This document shows, piece by piece, positions 42,101 to 57,119 of a stretch of DNA of 64,000 nucleotides (the first letter of the stretch is position 1; each line of letters opens with the position of its first letter). Under the pieces are notes generated by a model. That model was not told the origin of the DNA, searched no databases, and saw only the letters and a list, made by a program, of their open reading frames with translations. The translations under genes and the position numbers were made by a program. The stretch covers positions 3,310,501 to 3,374,500 of the forward strand of contig JACCIC010000036.1 in assembly GCA_018907035.1 (NCBI GenBank), given 5' to 3'. The DNA comes from Sycobia sp. Sy_11. Taxonomy: Eukaryota; Arthropoda; Insecta; Hymenoptera; Epichrysomallidae.

Positions 42101-45100
42101 ACTTATTATAATCTGTGCACTTTCTATATTATATGGATTAATACATTTTTATTTCAGTTGTGTACGTAATTTTCATATATCTGTACTGCTCACATACATT
42201 GTCATCGATTCTTTACATTTCGCATAAGAAAAATCTTTTTTGTCATACAATAGCAACTCTAAATGCATACCTATATCTATACTGTATTTGCAGATGTATT
42301 ATTATTTCTCTGATTATAAATTTTTCTTTTCTCTCCATTAACTTAAGCGCAAACATTGCACCGGAGGTCTACTCATTTAACGTCGATCTCGATATTTTCA
42401 CTCCTTGTCAAGTGTACATTTGACCGTTTAACGAATCTTCCATTCTTAAACTTAGCTGTCTTTTCCGTAGCTTTGCCGTATATATGTTCTATTTTCGAGT
42501 AACGTAACAAATTTGCAAGGATTTTCGAATTGTTTTACGGTCAGTACGTAATATAGGCATTTATTTAAAAGTTTTTTGATTTTTTTCCTGTAAATGAATC
42601 ATTTTTATTTCAACTTATAACATTTTTGTTTAATCTTTCGACAATTATAGTTGTAAAATAACGCTGGCTAGACACTTGTTTCACATTTGTAATAGTCGTT
42701 CACATTATATCTTCTCAAACTCTACATGTATCCGCATTAACTCTGAGATTCCTTATATCACAATAGTAATAAGGGCCATTTAAAAAATCACATTCCTGGG
42801 CTATAAAAAGTCTGCGATCTCTCGAGCCAATCAGCCTTTGGGCATGAAGGAGACAGTAAATACAAAATACAGAGTAATGTAATATTGGTTTCTGACAAAA
42901 CTAATACGCTTGTATTTGATCTCTGAATAATAAATATATATTCGTAAAAGTGTCTAAAGTAATTTATCACCAGGAAGTAGAACAATATTAATTAAAGCTT
43001 GATAAAATTAATTGAGAAATGTTTAGGAAGCGTGCAAATAGTTTGATACGATGTTCTGTTTCTTTTTCTTTTTGTACTTTCATATCTGAAAAACATTTTT
43101 TCTTTCCAGGCTTATTAGAAATTTAAAGAGCCAAAATTTATTTACAACATTTACTTTCTATTGTAAGAGACGTATTAGCTTAATACTTATACCAATACTT
43201 TTTTACCTTAGCCATTTTAAAATGTAAAAATATTATTCTAAGTTCTGATTTAAGAAAAATATTTGAATTCATTAAACATGTCTTTAAATACAATCTGTTC
43301 AATAATTTTCTTAAATAAAATTTGCATTAATTTATTTCTAAATGTATTTATGTAAAAATATAATTAGATTTCTCAGAAAATGCACTCAAAGAATGAAAAC
43401 TATCACTCGTGAATTATGGATGTCGATGAACAGTTTAAAAATCAAAAGAATACTTTTTTATGCAGTAGCATTTCGAAGAATTAGCGTAAAAAAATTTCTA
43501 GTGTGCAAATATTTATTCAAAATATGATTTATAAATAATACGAACACAGATTTATAAATAAAATTAGATGCTTCAAAAGCAGGATAATTTTATTATAAAG
43601 AGAGAAATAGGGACTGTATTATCTGTAAATAAGCGACTGTACAGTTTCTTTAGCTTATGTTATTAATTTTTTGATTAATATAGCATTTCGGTTCTTTTAA
43701 TTAATATTTAATACATTAGATTGAATAGCTAAAATTTTTGTTTAAAGTAAATATATTAGATTACATAGCAAAAACTTTTGTATATGTAATATCTTATACA
43801 AATAAAAAATTTATGCCTTAAACTTTATTTCGATTTTATTTTCAATCCAGTAAATGAACACATTTAAAATATTTACAATCTTTTTTATAGCATTATTGTT
43901 AATTTTTTTATTCAATAGATTTATACTCAAAATGAATAATTTTTATAATTAATATGAAGCTTGTAATACTATTTGTATTCATAGAATAGTTTATCTCTAC
44001 TGAAATAGGCTACTGAATTTCGTGAGAATTACAATATCATAACAAATAGAATATATATGCTTTCGACGATAATTTTCCATTTTTCCAAATTTATTGATGT
44101 ATCTGACACTTCAACGAGCATTAATTATATCGGTTCAGGATAAAAATCGGTGAATCTTTTCAATTAGGCAAAGAAAAGTAGAGAAAATACGATATGAAGA
44201 TTTATGTAGAATAAACTATTAATTTCAATATCTGTTTTCAATTTTTTACGATATTTACTATCTTTTTATTTGTCTTTTGTTTAGTCGTCACTGTATTTGC
44301 AATAATTGGTATTTTAACTGTGTTAATCAGAACGCTTACTTACTTTAAAAGCAATTTGTATACTACCAAGATTTTATTACAATTAATTTCAGAATTAAAG
44401 GTATCAAGTTTATTTATAAATATCACATATATAGATAATGAATGATTGGAATTATTTTTTCAATTTTATATCATTTTTAACGACTGCTTTATACCTACTT
44501 AAGTATCATTGATCGTAATACAAGAGCAAAAGCATATCTGCTCGTAAAAAAAATGATTCTGAAACGTGCAAAATTGTTCAAATATTGATTCATTCGCAGT
44601 TCAATATCCTTTACGAATAGAACTAAAAACATATTTGTATGCGAAGACAAGTTGTTCTACGATTTTTGCTATTAAGAATTTACTTGCTCAAAGCTAAACT
44701 CCACAAGTCCAAAAAACGCGTCATGATTGATCTTGATCATAGTAAGAAAAATAACCCGTGCGAAATACTGAAAACGTTACTGTAATCTATACTCAACGAT
44801 TTTTTCTTCAATACTGATAAAGAGGATAATGTATTCTTGCTTTCATGGTATAAATGTGTATTTAATTAGTAAATAATAATATAACACTGCCTAGTTAAAA
44901 TAATTGTATTATCATTTTACAATAATGTCACCATAAAATTATGGTTTTATGAATAAAGAGTATGAGATATGATTAGTATATTATTAGAACTTCTTAATAT
45001 CTACAAAAATATTTTGTAAGAGTTTTTTTATAAATAAATATATTATTAAAAAGGAACAAAGTTATTTTAATTATTAAGATGACCAAAGGTGTTAATCAAT

Positions 45101-45565
45101 TTGAATTATATTAATTATAATAATAATTTATATTTGGAAATATTGAAACGAATTTAATAGGAAATTGTTTTTATTTGTGATCATTTATTTTTAGCAATGT
45201 TAATGATTTAATAAACTTAATGATACACCTATAGTGAATAATTTTTGTTTGATGTGGGCGAATCTTCATTTCATTTAACTGTCATTTTGCGCTATTCGAA
45301 AATCACTTTATTTGATTGAATTATGCAAAGTAGTAACATTCATACACGATCAATTCATTTTACTGATGAAGTAATTAAATTATTTTGTGTTTGTTCGAAA
45401 TCGTTTTTCAATTTTTTAAATATATAAAAAATAAAGGAATGTTTTACATACTAACTGTACACGTATATAATAATTTGATAATCAGTATGAAATCAGAAAA
45501 TCAATTATGTTGTCTTATTACTTAGAACTATCTAAATTATTAATATCTATACATGAATGGCGAAA
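39131..45565. other. long AT-rich intergenic stretch
   Basis: Over 6 kb with no recognisable gene. Slightly GC-richer patches at 39,330-39,430, 39,560-39,660 and 42,790-42,850 contain no clear motif. Short imperfect tandem duplications occur at about 41,530-41,610 and 43,715-43,795. Open frames are short and hydrophobic, as expected by chance. Confidence 0.5.
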
Positions 45566-45577
45566 TCTCTCTCTCTC

Positions 45578-45628
<51 letters not shown>
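45566..45628. repeat. (CT)n microsatellite
   Basis: About 60 bases of CT dinucleotide with one interruption, just downstream of the GPCR stop codon on the opposite strand. Confidence 0.95.
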
Positions 45629-45630
<2 letters not shown>

Positions 45631-45733
45631 TTCACTCACTCTTTCTCACTCTATTTTTTTATTATACTAAGTATTGTGTAAAAATGAATTATCGATTATT
45701 ATTATTAGGTATCGAAATCACTTAATGATAAAA

Positions 45734-48700
45734 TTATACTCTTACACCGAGACCACCTTCAGTTTTGATATCAGAAACGACGGTCATTTCGATAGTCGGG
45801 GTACAAACTTCAGTGGGTGTGGGTGTAGCCAATGGTGCTAATCGCGATTCCTTGCAGGTTACAGCTCTAACTTTCGGTCTGCTACGGTGGATGCTAGATT
45901 CTAATCGCAAAAAAGCACATAACCTTTCACTCCGTTCTTTATTTCTAAACATTGACTCGGTTGATTTACTCTGAAGTTCTACTTGTACTTCTTGATGCAA
46001 ACATGCTGGCCTTTTAACTAAGCTTATGTTGGATGAGGAATATAAAGTTCTTGGGGATAGCTTTTCCGGCGTTGGCTCATCAGTTTCGAAGGATGTAAAT
46101 ATATCTTCGGAATCCGGCACCGAAGGTGCACTGAAAAAGGATTCACGAAGTGATGAGCTTAGTGCATCTGAGCACATAAAAGGATCCAGACAGGATGTGA
46201 TGTCGTTAAGGTCACTGCCACTATTGCACGATTGAAAATTATTTACCGAATAAGATGAAGGAAACTTTGGGTGTTCAGTCACGTTTGATAAGATTTCTTG
46301 GCTTCTCGAAGATTCGGACCATTTAGAATCTGACGGCCTGCGTGAACTGAACCTTGTTGAATCATGCTCAGGAAATATAGTATCAGTAAACTTGTTATTT
46401 TCTATCATTCGATAATCTATACAATGTTGTAATAAATTCGATAATTCTTTCGGACTTATTGAGCCCGAATTTTTAATGGGCGATGGAGATGACCAGATAT
46501 TCTGACAGTTAAATTTCTGCTCACTGTAATCCTCAATATTCAACAAGACGGAGGGAATTACAGGATCAGAATGCCTTGTTGGGCTTTTTAGATTTCGTGT
46601 TAATGGTTGTGGCCTTAATGGACTGATTAGTCTTTCATTAAATTCAAACTCTGCTGCACTTTTACTATTTTCCTCTTCTTGTAATGAATCGAGAGGGAGA
46701 GGATCGATTGGACTTGGCGGTTCTGAGTGTACAGTTGGCACGGTGAGTGAATCGATGAGTCCCGAAGGTTCCATTTGTCTCATCTGACCGATTGATCGAG
46801 CAAAGTTATGAGAGTCCATAGGCTGGAATATTTCCGAATTCGTACGCGGCTGAAAAATCTTTACAGTGGAATCCACAATCGAATCTATTTTAGCTGGTCT
46901 AAGAGGAGGCTCGCGATGAAATAAATTCGCTAGTCGGCTAGGTGTTATTATTAAAAGTTTAGCAGATCGATTTTTAGGACTACTTCTACAGCTGGACCAT
47001 GTCCCATCTGGCGTCGGTAGTGAGGTGTAGCTTGTTTGCTTTAAGTCTAGCGTTGGACTTGAAGACTCAAAATACTTGCTCGTAAACCGTCGACGTGCTC
47101 GAGCCCAGGAAAAAGATCTTCTATGATGTTCTAACTGTTGATTTTGCAGAACATTTTTTACACGACCACGATCTATATATCGATTATTAAGATTTTGTTC
47201 AAAGTTATCTTGGTTCTTTATAATAGGTTTACTAGCCTGAAACAATCGAAGACTTAATTCTGATGTAACGATGGTATCTTTAATATTGGAATCAGAAACT
47301 GATGAAAGAGCTGATTTCTTCTTTTTTAAAGTATTCGAATACTGCCCGTCTGTTTCGTTGAAATTTTTTAAATCACTGATTGGGCTGTTTGTATTTAGCA
47401 TTGGATCCGACATGGTATTTAATTGCATCGTTGCTTTTCTCCTTAAAGTTCCACCGCTATTTAAATTTTGATAAGAAACGAATCTAGATTCGTGAAACCT
47501 TTGCATATTTTTACCAGCTATTCTTTTATGATTTAGTCTTCTTAAGTGACGAATCTTATTAAACGTTGGATCAAGAAGATATTTGAGATTTCTAATTCTG
47601 TCAATATTATGATTTAAATCAATTACAAGATTCCGATCAATTACATATTTTGGATCGAGCATCTTTGTCAGATCATGAATGTTTTCTTCAGCTATATCAA
47701 TCTCTTTGTAACTCTCGGTGGAAGAACCTCTTTCACCATTTTCTGGCGACACATCGGCCAATTTACTAGATATCTCTAAACATTTTTTGCTTGAATAGAC
47801 AATGCTTTGATGCTTGGCAGCGAAGCAATCTTCTACTGGTCGTCTTCGTTCTTCAATGCTGTTATTAACTTCCGCCAATTCCAGATTAGCGTTTGAGCCT
47901 CGTCTGGCTGGTGAACAACCGTAGTAACTTGGTGTTACCCCGAATAAGGATACAATGTCCTCTGCAATCTTCCCAGCTGCAATACGCATTTCTCCATGAT
48001 GAAACGCATAAATCCAAGGATTTGTACCGCTATGTGCAAGAATTGGAAGACCCAACCAAATAGTGCAATGGGACAGAATATTTGTACCGCAGAAAATATC
48101 CAGAAGCATACATGTCTGAAACAAGAAATATTTATTTTTATTAATAATAGCTGAATAAAGCATACTATTATAAATCAGTAAATTCCATTTAGTTCTCTGT
48201 TGGAAGAATATGTTGAAATGCCAAAAGTTCAAGGAAGATTTTAAAGACCTATATGACTACAAAATTTAAAAAACACCAAAAATTTTCGTAATTTGTATAA
48301 TTATTTGTAGAAATCAATTTTTGTATCTGAATACGTAAACTCAAGTTTTTGTGCACATTTTTAGTACGTTTAGTGATAATTTGACATTTTTATGTAAAAC
48401 AATCGCGTGCGATTCTAGAAATTAGTTTTAAAGGAATTTCAATTCAAACAGCTTAAAAATAATGTTGTAATTCATTAAATGGACTATAATGAACTTTTTG
48501 AAGAAAATAAATGAATTGTATATTATGTACTTTTATAAAAAGCTTGATTTATTTCTTAATTATTTTTTATCTAAAATTGCTACACTATGTGATAGAATTT
48601 AGATATATTCTGAGTGCTTCTATTTCTTTTATTTCTCAATTTTCTTTCATTTTATTTATATTTTTATTCTACAATATTTTTTGCTGTTTTTCTGTAAAAG

Positions 48701-49947
48701 CTCTTAGGTAAGTTTTCTGGCCCTTTCGTTTATAGGAAAGTTTTTTATTTCTTTACCCCCTCCTTAACTACATACTCGATGCGTTTTCCAACTTTTCATT
48801 GGAAATCCACAAGAGAAGTGAAAAGAACAAAATAGAAGAAAACGCTTACATAATGTAAAAGAATGCAAAGAATAATTATATCTGAATTTTGCACTACAGC
48901 TATATATCAATTATAGAACGTTCATTTCTTCTTTTCAACATTTGATATTATCTTATACTCTTAATTGATTTATTTTAATTTATTATTTAATACATAATAT
49001 CAATTTTATTTGTATATTATTGGGCTTGAACTGTATTTAATATTCTCACGAAAAAAATACTGGTAAGTGAATTCTAAGCAAAGCAGATCATATAAAAATA
49101 TTAAAACGGAAAACTATATTTAGAATTTATAACTGAGTTGAAGAGAAGAAACTAGTGCTTTGAAGATCATGACATTTCTTTAAGCTTCAACTTTTTTTGT
49201 ATGTATAAAAATATATTTTTTAAAAAAATCTCATAGTATTAAATATCAGAACATTTTTTCACGTTATTGATCATTAGAATTCAAAATTCATACTTGTGAG
49301 AGTTTATTATATTGAAATTTTCTTTTCTGTGAATAATAACTTGAAGCTTCTTTTAAAGAATATGATATTTATCTAGTAAAATTTTTTATTTAAACTAAAC
49401 TACCAAATTACCTTATATCTATAGATGAATTTTTGGTGTGATTATTTCTTTCTAAAATCAATTGTGAACTCAGAAATATAAAAGATATAAGGCTATAACT
49501 AAATTTCAGGTATTAAAAAAAATCCATATCTCTATTCTTTCTTTCAGAATCTAAAAAAGTCGTTTTGCGCGAAATATTTTGTTAATGATTATTTTAATTT
49601 AACTCGCTATAATTTTTAACGCATTTTTTGTTGTTGAAAATTCTGTAAATTGAACAAATATAATCATTTGCCATTGTTCTTTTGCTTTTACCTGGAAAGG
49701 CAGCCATAGTATGAAGAAAGCGCCCACAGTCACGGCCAATGTCTGACCATACCTCGGCAGGGCGAGCGTTTGCGTTTGATTCCGAAACGACAGCTCGACC
49801 GTGTAGATGGCCCGCGCGTGGGCTCGTGCTACCAGGTACACGTACATATAGCAGCCAAGGAGTATCAGAGCGCTTGGAGCCCAGACCGCGAGGAACAGGA
49901 AGACTCGCACGGGTGGCATAATAACGCCGTTGAAGTGGCAGCTTCCG
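45734..49947 (-). CDS. class A GPCR, 3' exons (TM5-TM7 and a very long cytoplasmic tail)
   Basis: Two minus-strand exons: 49,947-49,692 and 48,115-45,734. The first has an extracellular-loop-2 Cys (GSCHFNGVI), TM5 (VFLFLAVWAPSALILLGCYM), a short loop 3, and TM6 with VTVGAFFILWLPFQ. The second starts in the loop before TM7, has LAHSGTNPWIYAFHHGEM (the NPxxY motif as NPWIY), then a tail of about 745 residues. The tail is Ser-, Pro-, Arg- and Asn-rich, looks disordered, carries many SPSPI/SPRT-like sites and ends GGLGVRV, a possible class II PDZ ligand. The CWxP motif of TM6 reads LWLP. The join is phase 0 and the intron about 1.6 kb. It belongs to the rhodopsin-like family; I cannot name the ligand. 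TM1-TM4 are upstream, probably partly outside the window. Confidence 0.85.
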
Positions 49948-52900
49948 CTGGAAAAAAGTTCGACAGGGAAATAGTGCGAAGAATCAGCGGTAATGGTATA
50001 TATACAGCTTTTTTGTTAGATAATTTTTCGAGAGCTATGTACAGTAATGTTGTCTGTTAATATCATAATAATAATGATTATGATAATTATGTATGCTTCT
50101 GTAAATTATTTAATGTTTTGGTACTTAAACGACCTTATGCTAAAGGTATATTATTTTGGAAATTACTCTGATTATTGTATAATCTATTTAGAATTATCAC
50201 ACGATTTTGAATTTTTTTTGTTTTTAAAACAAAATCCAAAAAAATGTCTTTTCTAAGCAGCGCTATTGGTATAAAGGGTTATTTTTTTACAACTGGCATC
50301 ATAGTCTGAGCTACTTACTAATACAATAATGGATTAAGAGTTTTAATTAAAATTTCATTCATAAGATTTCTAAATGCTATAAAAATTCAAATTTTTAACA
50401 AATTAATATTTATAAATCATTGTAAATTCTGAAAATTGATTATCCGACGACTAGTGTAGCGTATTTCAAATTTAAAAAATCTGTTAATTTTTAAAGTTTT
50501 ACTTTAAATATAACCACAAGTTTTTCGAGACCTCATTGTCCAATCTTATATTCCTAAGTATTGGCCATCAATTACAAATTGACCTATTCGACAAGTATTT
50601 TTATTATTGATATCATATAAAATAACACTGCAAACCCATGAGAAATCTGGCTGAGAAAGCAGATACGAGTAAAATAAGCATCAAGTTTTAAACTTCACAT
50701 TAATTTAACCTTTGCATGTTTCTTCTTTTCCTGTATTAGCCAATTATCTTGACAATTACAATTTGGCCTAGTATTTAGTGAAAAATTTTAAATTTAAACT
50801 GCATTTATACTTAGTTCTTCTTTTAGTGTAATGAATACTTTTGAATAGTCAAATACACAGATTTGCAAAAACATTCAGATACTCAAAAACGTACTTTTGA
50901 GTAAAGTGATACATTTCACATTTATTTTTTATCGTTGAATGAGCATTAAAACTCAAATGATAAGATAAATAAGAAATTTTTTTAAAGAAAATGGAAAAAT
51001 TATGATGCATACACTATGCGTGTACTATGAAATAAGTCTTTCCGAATAATAGATTGAAACCGTAGCGAATCGAATAGTTAATGTACTGGGCTTCATGATA
51101 AACAGGATTTATTCCGCACTCTAACAGTGTCTTAAGGTTATAAGATAAGGAAACAAATTTTCTTATAAAATGATATATAATTTTACCAAACGGCACAAAG
51201 ATTTAAAGCTAAAAAAAGCAGGTGCGAGCAACGAAAACGTGGAGTCAAATACTGCGATTAGTAGAGCATATAAATGTGAAGATAGAACATATAAACTTGA
51301 ACCCACTTATTTTAAAGCCGATGCAAAAAATAAAAGCGATTCGCTACCTATTGCAAGTACGTGTACGACATTCAAAATAGAAACGCGTATAGAAATATTT
51401 TACTTCTAATACTCGACAAGGTTGCAACTTCATAGACCGAATTAATAAATATGATTTTCAATGTAGTTTAAAATCAATTAGAATTAAAATTCTAAATCAT
51501 ATGTATATTTTAATTTAGTTTTAATTTTTAAAAAGCCATAAAAACCCACAAAAGCTCACTTTATTGGAAGATAAAAGAAAATGGCCTCTAAAGCAAAAAA
51601 TAATTTGTTCATTAGTACCGAATTCGATCTAATTTTATTTTATATCACGAAACTCGTTAAATCATGATGAAAGTACTATGAATTCGAATATCTGTTTTGG
51701 CATTCACGCGATTATCAAAGAGAAAATTATAATACATTGTTGTTTTATATTCAATTAAATTATTTAAATAATATTTAATATACTATTATTATAAAAAGAA
51801 ATACGAATACGCTAGCCTGTATAGAGGATATTAATTGATTTAAAATTTTAATCTTGAAATTGAATGCAATAAATGAATCGAAACAAAGAAACATTGCAAA
51901 GCTAAAATAGATGTTAAAAGCGATTTCCAGTATAAAGAATAATGAGCAGTCGCGTGAATAAATAATGCAAATGTTCAGGAAAGCATGCCGAACTAGTCAT
52001 CCAAAACATCACAAATCCAGAATAAAGAAAATTTAGTGTTTTATTATTCTTCATTCGTAAGCACCTCGCGTCTCATATATCTTTAAGGAAGATATAATGA
52101 TAAGCAATTCATATAAGCCCCAGTGAAGGTAGTTTTACAAAAGCTTCACAAAGACGTTTTATCAGGCTGAGATGACGGTTCAATCATTCTCAAATTACCT
52201 TCATAATATTGAACGCTGCAATATTTTTTTACTTGATACTTCATCAACATTTATAATAAGTAATTAACAATCTAATAAACAATAATAAAATTTACTTATA
52301 TAAATGATTTTTAATAGTACAATTATATAGAAGATCTATTAATATATTCGTATAGTAATAAAGTATTTTTTCATTTCTAGAATTTCAATTTACATTTACG
52401 TGTAGATAAAAAAGAGCTAATCTGAAAATTATTCTTTTTAAATCAGATGAAATTTTGTTCATTATACTGAATTTTCCATCTTGATTTTTCAAAACATATT
52501 TTCATATTCTTATTATTTCTAGTCTTAAAAGTTCTACTATGAATTGTGATGTATTTGTTAATTAATTTTGTTAACGCGGGATTTGGAGTACTTTTAATTA
52601 TTTTTCTTAGTATAATTCAAGGTATCTGTTATATATAATATATTATTATATATTATAAATAATGGACAAGTTTTTAATAAAATATTAATTTTTTTATTCA
52701 ATAATTAAATTATAAAATTAAATTAATCTTTATAAAAATTATATTTATAAAAAATATTTTACAAAAAGATGATCTAGGTTTTCAAGCAGTAAAGGTACTA
52801 CGGTGGAAAAAATAAAAAAACACGTTCATTATCGAATCAACGTCACCGGGTAACCCCAGCCAACAGTGCTGATCAGAATATTCTTTAAATGTTCCTGATT

Positions 52901-55840
52901 ATTGCTGCAATTACTTTATCAAGAGATCTACAATACTTCTACAATGATTCCACGATAATTCTCCGACACTGATAGAAAGATAAACTTAGGCAATATCAAA
53001 TTTAAAATGTTAAACTTACACAATTTGAAATTTAATCTTGTCATTGTTTCAGTACATTAGTACTGTACTCTCATTCAACTCCATGATTGAAGGTTACTGG
53101 AAAATAAGCTTCAGATGCATCAATATTGTCATAAAATTACGTTCTGTTTTTGCAGGGTGAAAAAACTATGTGTATATTTTATTTTTTTAACTTTAATTGA
53201 TAAAATCTTATTCGCTATCATATACTCATAAAATATACGATATTTAGTTGGATAAATAAATTGAATTCAATAGATTTTAGAAAACGTAATTGAATTTATT
53301 TTTATTCTTAGAATTACAACTCTAAGTTATCTCGACGCAGGATCGTCAGAATTTATCTACAAATGCTTTCACTCAAAACAAAATAGATTTACACAGTTAT
53401 AGAAGATTTGATAAGAAAAAAGTTGAAATTCAATTGAGCGCTGTAGAAGTGGAAGGAACTATTATTGTACTATTACTTAGAGAAAAAACGAGCCGTGGAA
53501 GATTAGCAAGTTGAGAGATAGGATAAGTATATTTACTAAAAAGGGAAAATCCGTAACAAATATTATAATGATTGAAGTGTGGAAAATGAGGATAATAAAG
53601 CAACAAATCTAGGCTGGAGTTTTGAATACCATAGCATATTATAACGATTCATCTTATGATATATTTCGACATTTGTAAATTGGCCATATTATAATTTACA
53701 TACCCATTATAATATTATATTATTATACTGTAAGACATTTATGTATGTTCTTTAGGCGAAAGCTCCATAGTCGAACACAGAAAGTATTTATAGAATGTGT
53801 GCTCCGTAGAGAAAAAAAAGAATCTATTTTGACATTTTTCGTCAGAATAAATTTGAACTTTGAGCACAGGAAAAGCAGCGTTAAGGATGTTCAGTTCCAA
53901 AACGAGTAATTCGCTAGAAGCTGAGAATTTCGCTATCATTTAATTTTAACGAAGAAAGGTGATAAATGTGGCGCGCTTTTATAAAGCACGCGTAGCAAGT
54001 GCGGCTGGCGGTTGTATTATACGGGATTATCTGCTCAGAGAAGTGGCTGCCGAGGCCGAAAATGCATTTTATTATACGCGTAATATGAAGAGCCGTGTAA
54101 GTGTGTATGCACGTTCTTGCACTCGCGCATATGTAAAAGGCCACGGCCTTTTTATAGAAGTTATACTATAAACGCCTCTTTTCGTGATATATAGGAGCGA
54201 ATTTTGCAGATAGCTATTTTTGCTGTATAGAGGAATAGAATTTTCTTTAATAATACAAGGAAGATTTTCCTTTCTCGTTTGTTGCAATGAAAAATCCTTG
54301 TTATTTTTTTTACTTTGCCATAAATCTCAACGGCTATGCTAGTCAGATTGCGCGGGGTGTTATTCAGTGATGAAAAAATGGCGCTCGGTGGTATCTCCTA
54401 AATTTATCGTATACAATTTTACAGCATTGAGCTGTAGAAGTATACGTGGATAAAGTTAACCTTTTTTCTTTTTTTTTCTTGAAGCAAACTGTCAACGGTA
54501 GTTGTGCTGCCATTAGAACGCAGATCACGTTTTCCTTAAATTTCCATGAATTTAATTGGTTTTAATTAGTCTAATGTCTACTGCCGATATTTTCTGGACA
54601 ACTAGATTTTACTTTGATTTCTTTTGTATTTATTAGCTCCTAAAATACATAAAATTTTTATAAAATATACATACCACCGCAATGCAATAAATCAGCTTTA
54701 GAACGAGATTATCACAATATAGAGGTAATACAACATTTATGAAAAACATTTTCTTCTTAGTTCAGAATTTCGTCAATTAAAAATCTCGTTTTAGTTTTCA
54801 ATGTTCTGCAACGACTGCAGTCTCGTATTGTTATTCATATTATTTTCATAAAAATAAACCACTTTATTTGAACAAACAGATTTTTGTCCCTACGATTTCT
54901 TCAAAATCTACGATATAAGCGATACATTTTTATAAGCGGTATATTATTTACGCATTTTTCAATGGGGTTAATAAAATTATACTATTCTATGATTCAGTTT
55001 TAAGATTAAAGACACAAATAAATTTACAGAAAACGTAAAACAAAGGTAGTCGTAAATTTTGGTTAGATTCAAGATAATATTTTGTATTAAGAAATATTAT
55101 ACTAATAAATATAATAAAAGTAAAGTGCAAGAAAAGAAGCTTATTAAGAGTAGAACTTCATAAAATGAATCACGGAGTGTTTTCGTAATTCTATTATTTT
55201 TTCATATATTTCTATGCATTAGTCGATATATTTCAATTAATTTGAACATATTCTAATTGGTAATTCTAATTATAATAATTTTTAACGATAAATTTTTAAT
55301 AAAAAGTGACACTTAAAATCTAATGTGTAATAGTTATATAATATGTTCTATTTTTATAAAATAAATTAATATTGCTTATTTTCTTTATACGTAAAAACAA
55401 ATTCTATTATATTAATTGTATATTTAAAAATTTCTGTAAATATTTTGAAGCAACGTTTAGCAGTACTCAAAAATTATTGATATAGCATACTGTGAAATCT
55501 AATAAATATTTTACGAAAAGTAAGTATGGTAAGTTGGAAGTATTAAAAATTTCATTTTTCCTTCTAAATTAACGATGTATTACATCGAACGAAATTCAGT
55601 TGATTATATTTGAAAGGTTTTGCCTTGTATCATCAATGAAAAATTCAAAAGTTAAAAAAAAACCTTGAATTAATATGGTTTTATTATACATTGCGTACGA
55701 GAATGAGGGTGAATTTTCATTATCTTTCTGCTTCTGTAATTCTTCAATTGCTTATGTATAGCAACTTTAATCAAGCTACAACTCTATTAAGCTGACAAAA
55801 TTAAATCGTTATCATTTACTTTAACACGAGTCTTCAAAGC
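49948..55840. other. probable GPCR intron, nothing else recognised
   Basis: AT-rich, with no coding frame that could supply the missing TM4 and no recognisable transposon. A GC-richer spot at 53,975-54,140 contains CpG-rich sequence around a TTTATAAAGC palindrome but no supported gene. Confidence 0.45.
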
Positions 55841-55849
55841 TGAAATAGC

Positions 55850-56317
55850 CGTGCCGCACTGACAACACAGACGCGCTTAAGGTTTACTTATATTTTCTAA
55901 AAAGAAACCTTGTAAAAAGTTTCATCAACAACCTCCTGGTCAAATCGACACGCGTAAGCTATCATCCCTATATATATATATGCACAAGTGAATAACGCTT
56001 TTTCCTCTCTTTATTTCATTCCTGGCGCTCGCCTTGTAAATGCCACAAGTTTCTCGCCGCCAAGTTTACTCTCGAGCGCATAAAACCCGAGAAAGCCGAG
56101 GGCGCAGCTCTGAATGTTACGCGGTGGAGGAAGTAAAAGAAAACGCTCTGTCCCGCAAACGCTCATGCACATACGCACAGCGCCGTCGTTTCTTCGACGC
56201 TCCGCGATTATTCAAACCACAAACGAAAAAAATAAAACCAAGTTCCCCGACGCGCATTCTGCGTATTTGCGCGACAGTAAGGCGCTGATGAATAACTTAT
56301 CACGTTTGCGGTGCACG

Positions 56318-56361
<44 letters not shown>

Positions 56362-56560
56362 ATGATACGTCTAGTCATGCAGGGTGCTAATAATTTGGCT
56401 CTGCTCACCATTGTTTCTGCGTGCCGGGATGCTGACTGGCACGTTCGCTCGAGCGGTTCGCGGGCGCGTCATTTCTCCGGGAACTCCGCGCCACGTGGTG
56501 CGTCTTATATGCAGACAGTAAGCGAAACACTGTGAGCCAATGAGCGTATACGCCGTAATG
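55850..56560. other. GC- and CpG-richer island
   Basis: Composition stands out from the AT-rich surroundings over about 700 bases, interrupted by an (AT)n run. Short frames are open on both strands (56,040-56,288 plus; 56,411-56,208 minus), but none looks like a known protein. It may be a promoter, for instance an alternative one for the GPCR gene, or a 5' exon. Confidence 0.3.
56322..56357. repeat. (AT)n microsatellite
   Basis: About 36 bases of AT dinucleotide. Confidence 0.95.
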
Positions 56561-57067
56561 TTGAAAATACAGACGCGATATGCATTAATGTAGATCCGAA
56601 GCTTTCCGTCTACATGCTCAATTTAGTATTTGAGAATTCATATCGTTGCTATGTCGTCTCGTGGCAAAATTGGAAACTGTAGACTTGGTCGACGCATTTC
56701 CTCGAAAAGCACGGTAGTCACTTTGTTTTTTTTATATATTAAATAATTTTCATGGAAGTTAAACAGTTGCAGTAATATTGTAAAAAGTGGTTGTAAGAGC
56801 TAAGTATACTCTAAATTAAATGTAATTAGGTTCCGTTGTTTCTTGGCGCCTAGTGAACGTTTTATGCCGTTTTAGTATTCAGTTATGGCATTGTAACTTT
56901 TGTTTAGTTGAAAAGCTGATTGTACTAAATACATAAACATCGACTTTCGATGGTATATTGTTGTATTATTACATAGCCCCGCCCGCATTGAAGTTTCCTA
57001 AATTAATCCATATGCTTGATAAGTAACTATAGTGCGAAACGCGAACGCCAATTATTTGTTTCACAAG

Positions 57068-57118
57068 TCTAGTATACATAATATAGTATACATAATATCT
57101 AGTATACATAATATACAT
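57068..57118. repeat. short tandem repeat
   Basis: Three imperfect copies of CTAGTATACATAATAT, unit about 15-18 bases. Confidence 0.8.
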
Positions 57119-57119
57119 T

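Noticed and set aside
42788..42985. Minus-strand frame of 65 codons near a GC-richer spot
   Set aside because: Hydrophobic, random-like composition with no splice or family support.
53914..54171. Opposing short frames near a TTTATAAAGC palindrome
   Set aside because: No coding bias or family pattern; only composition differs slightly from the background.
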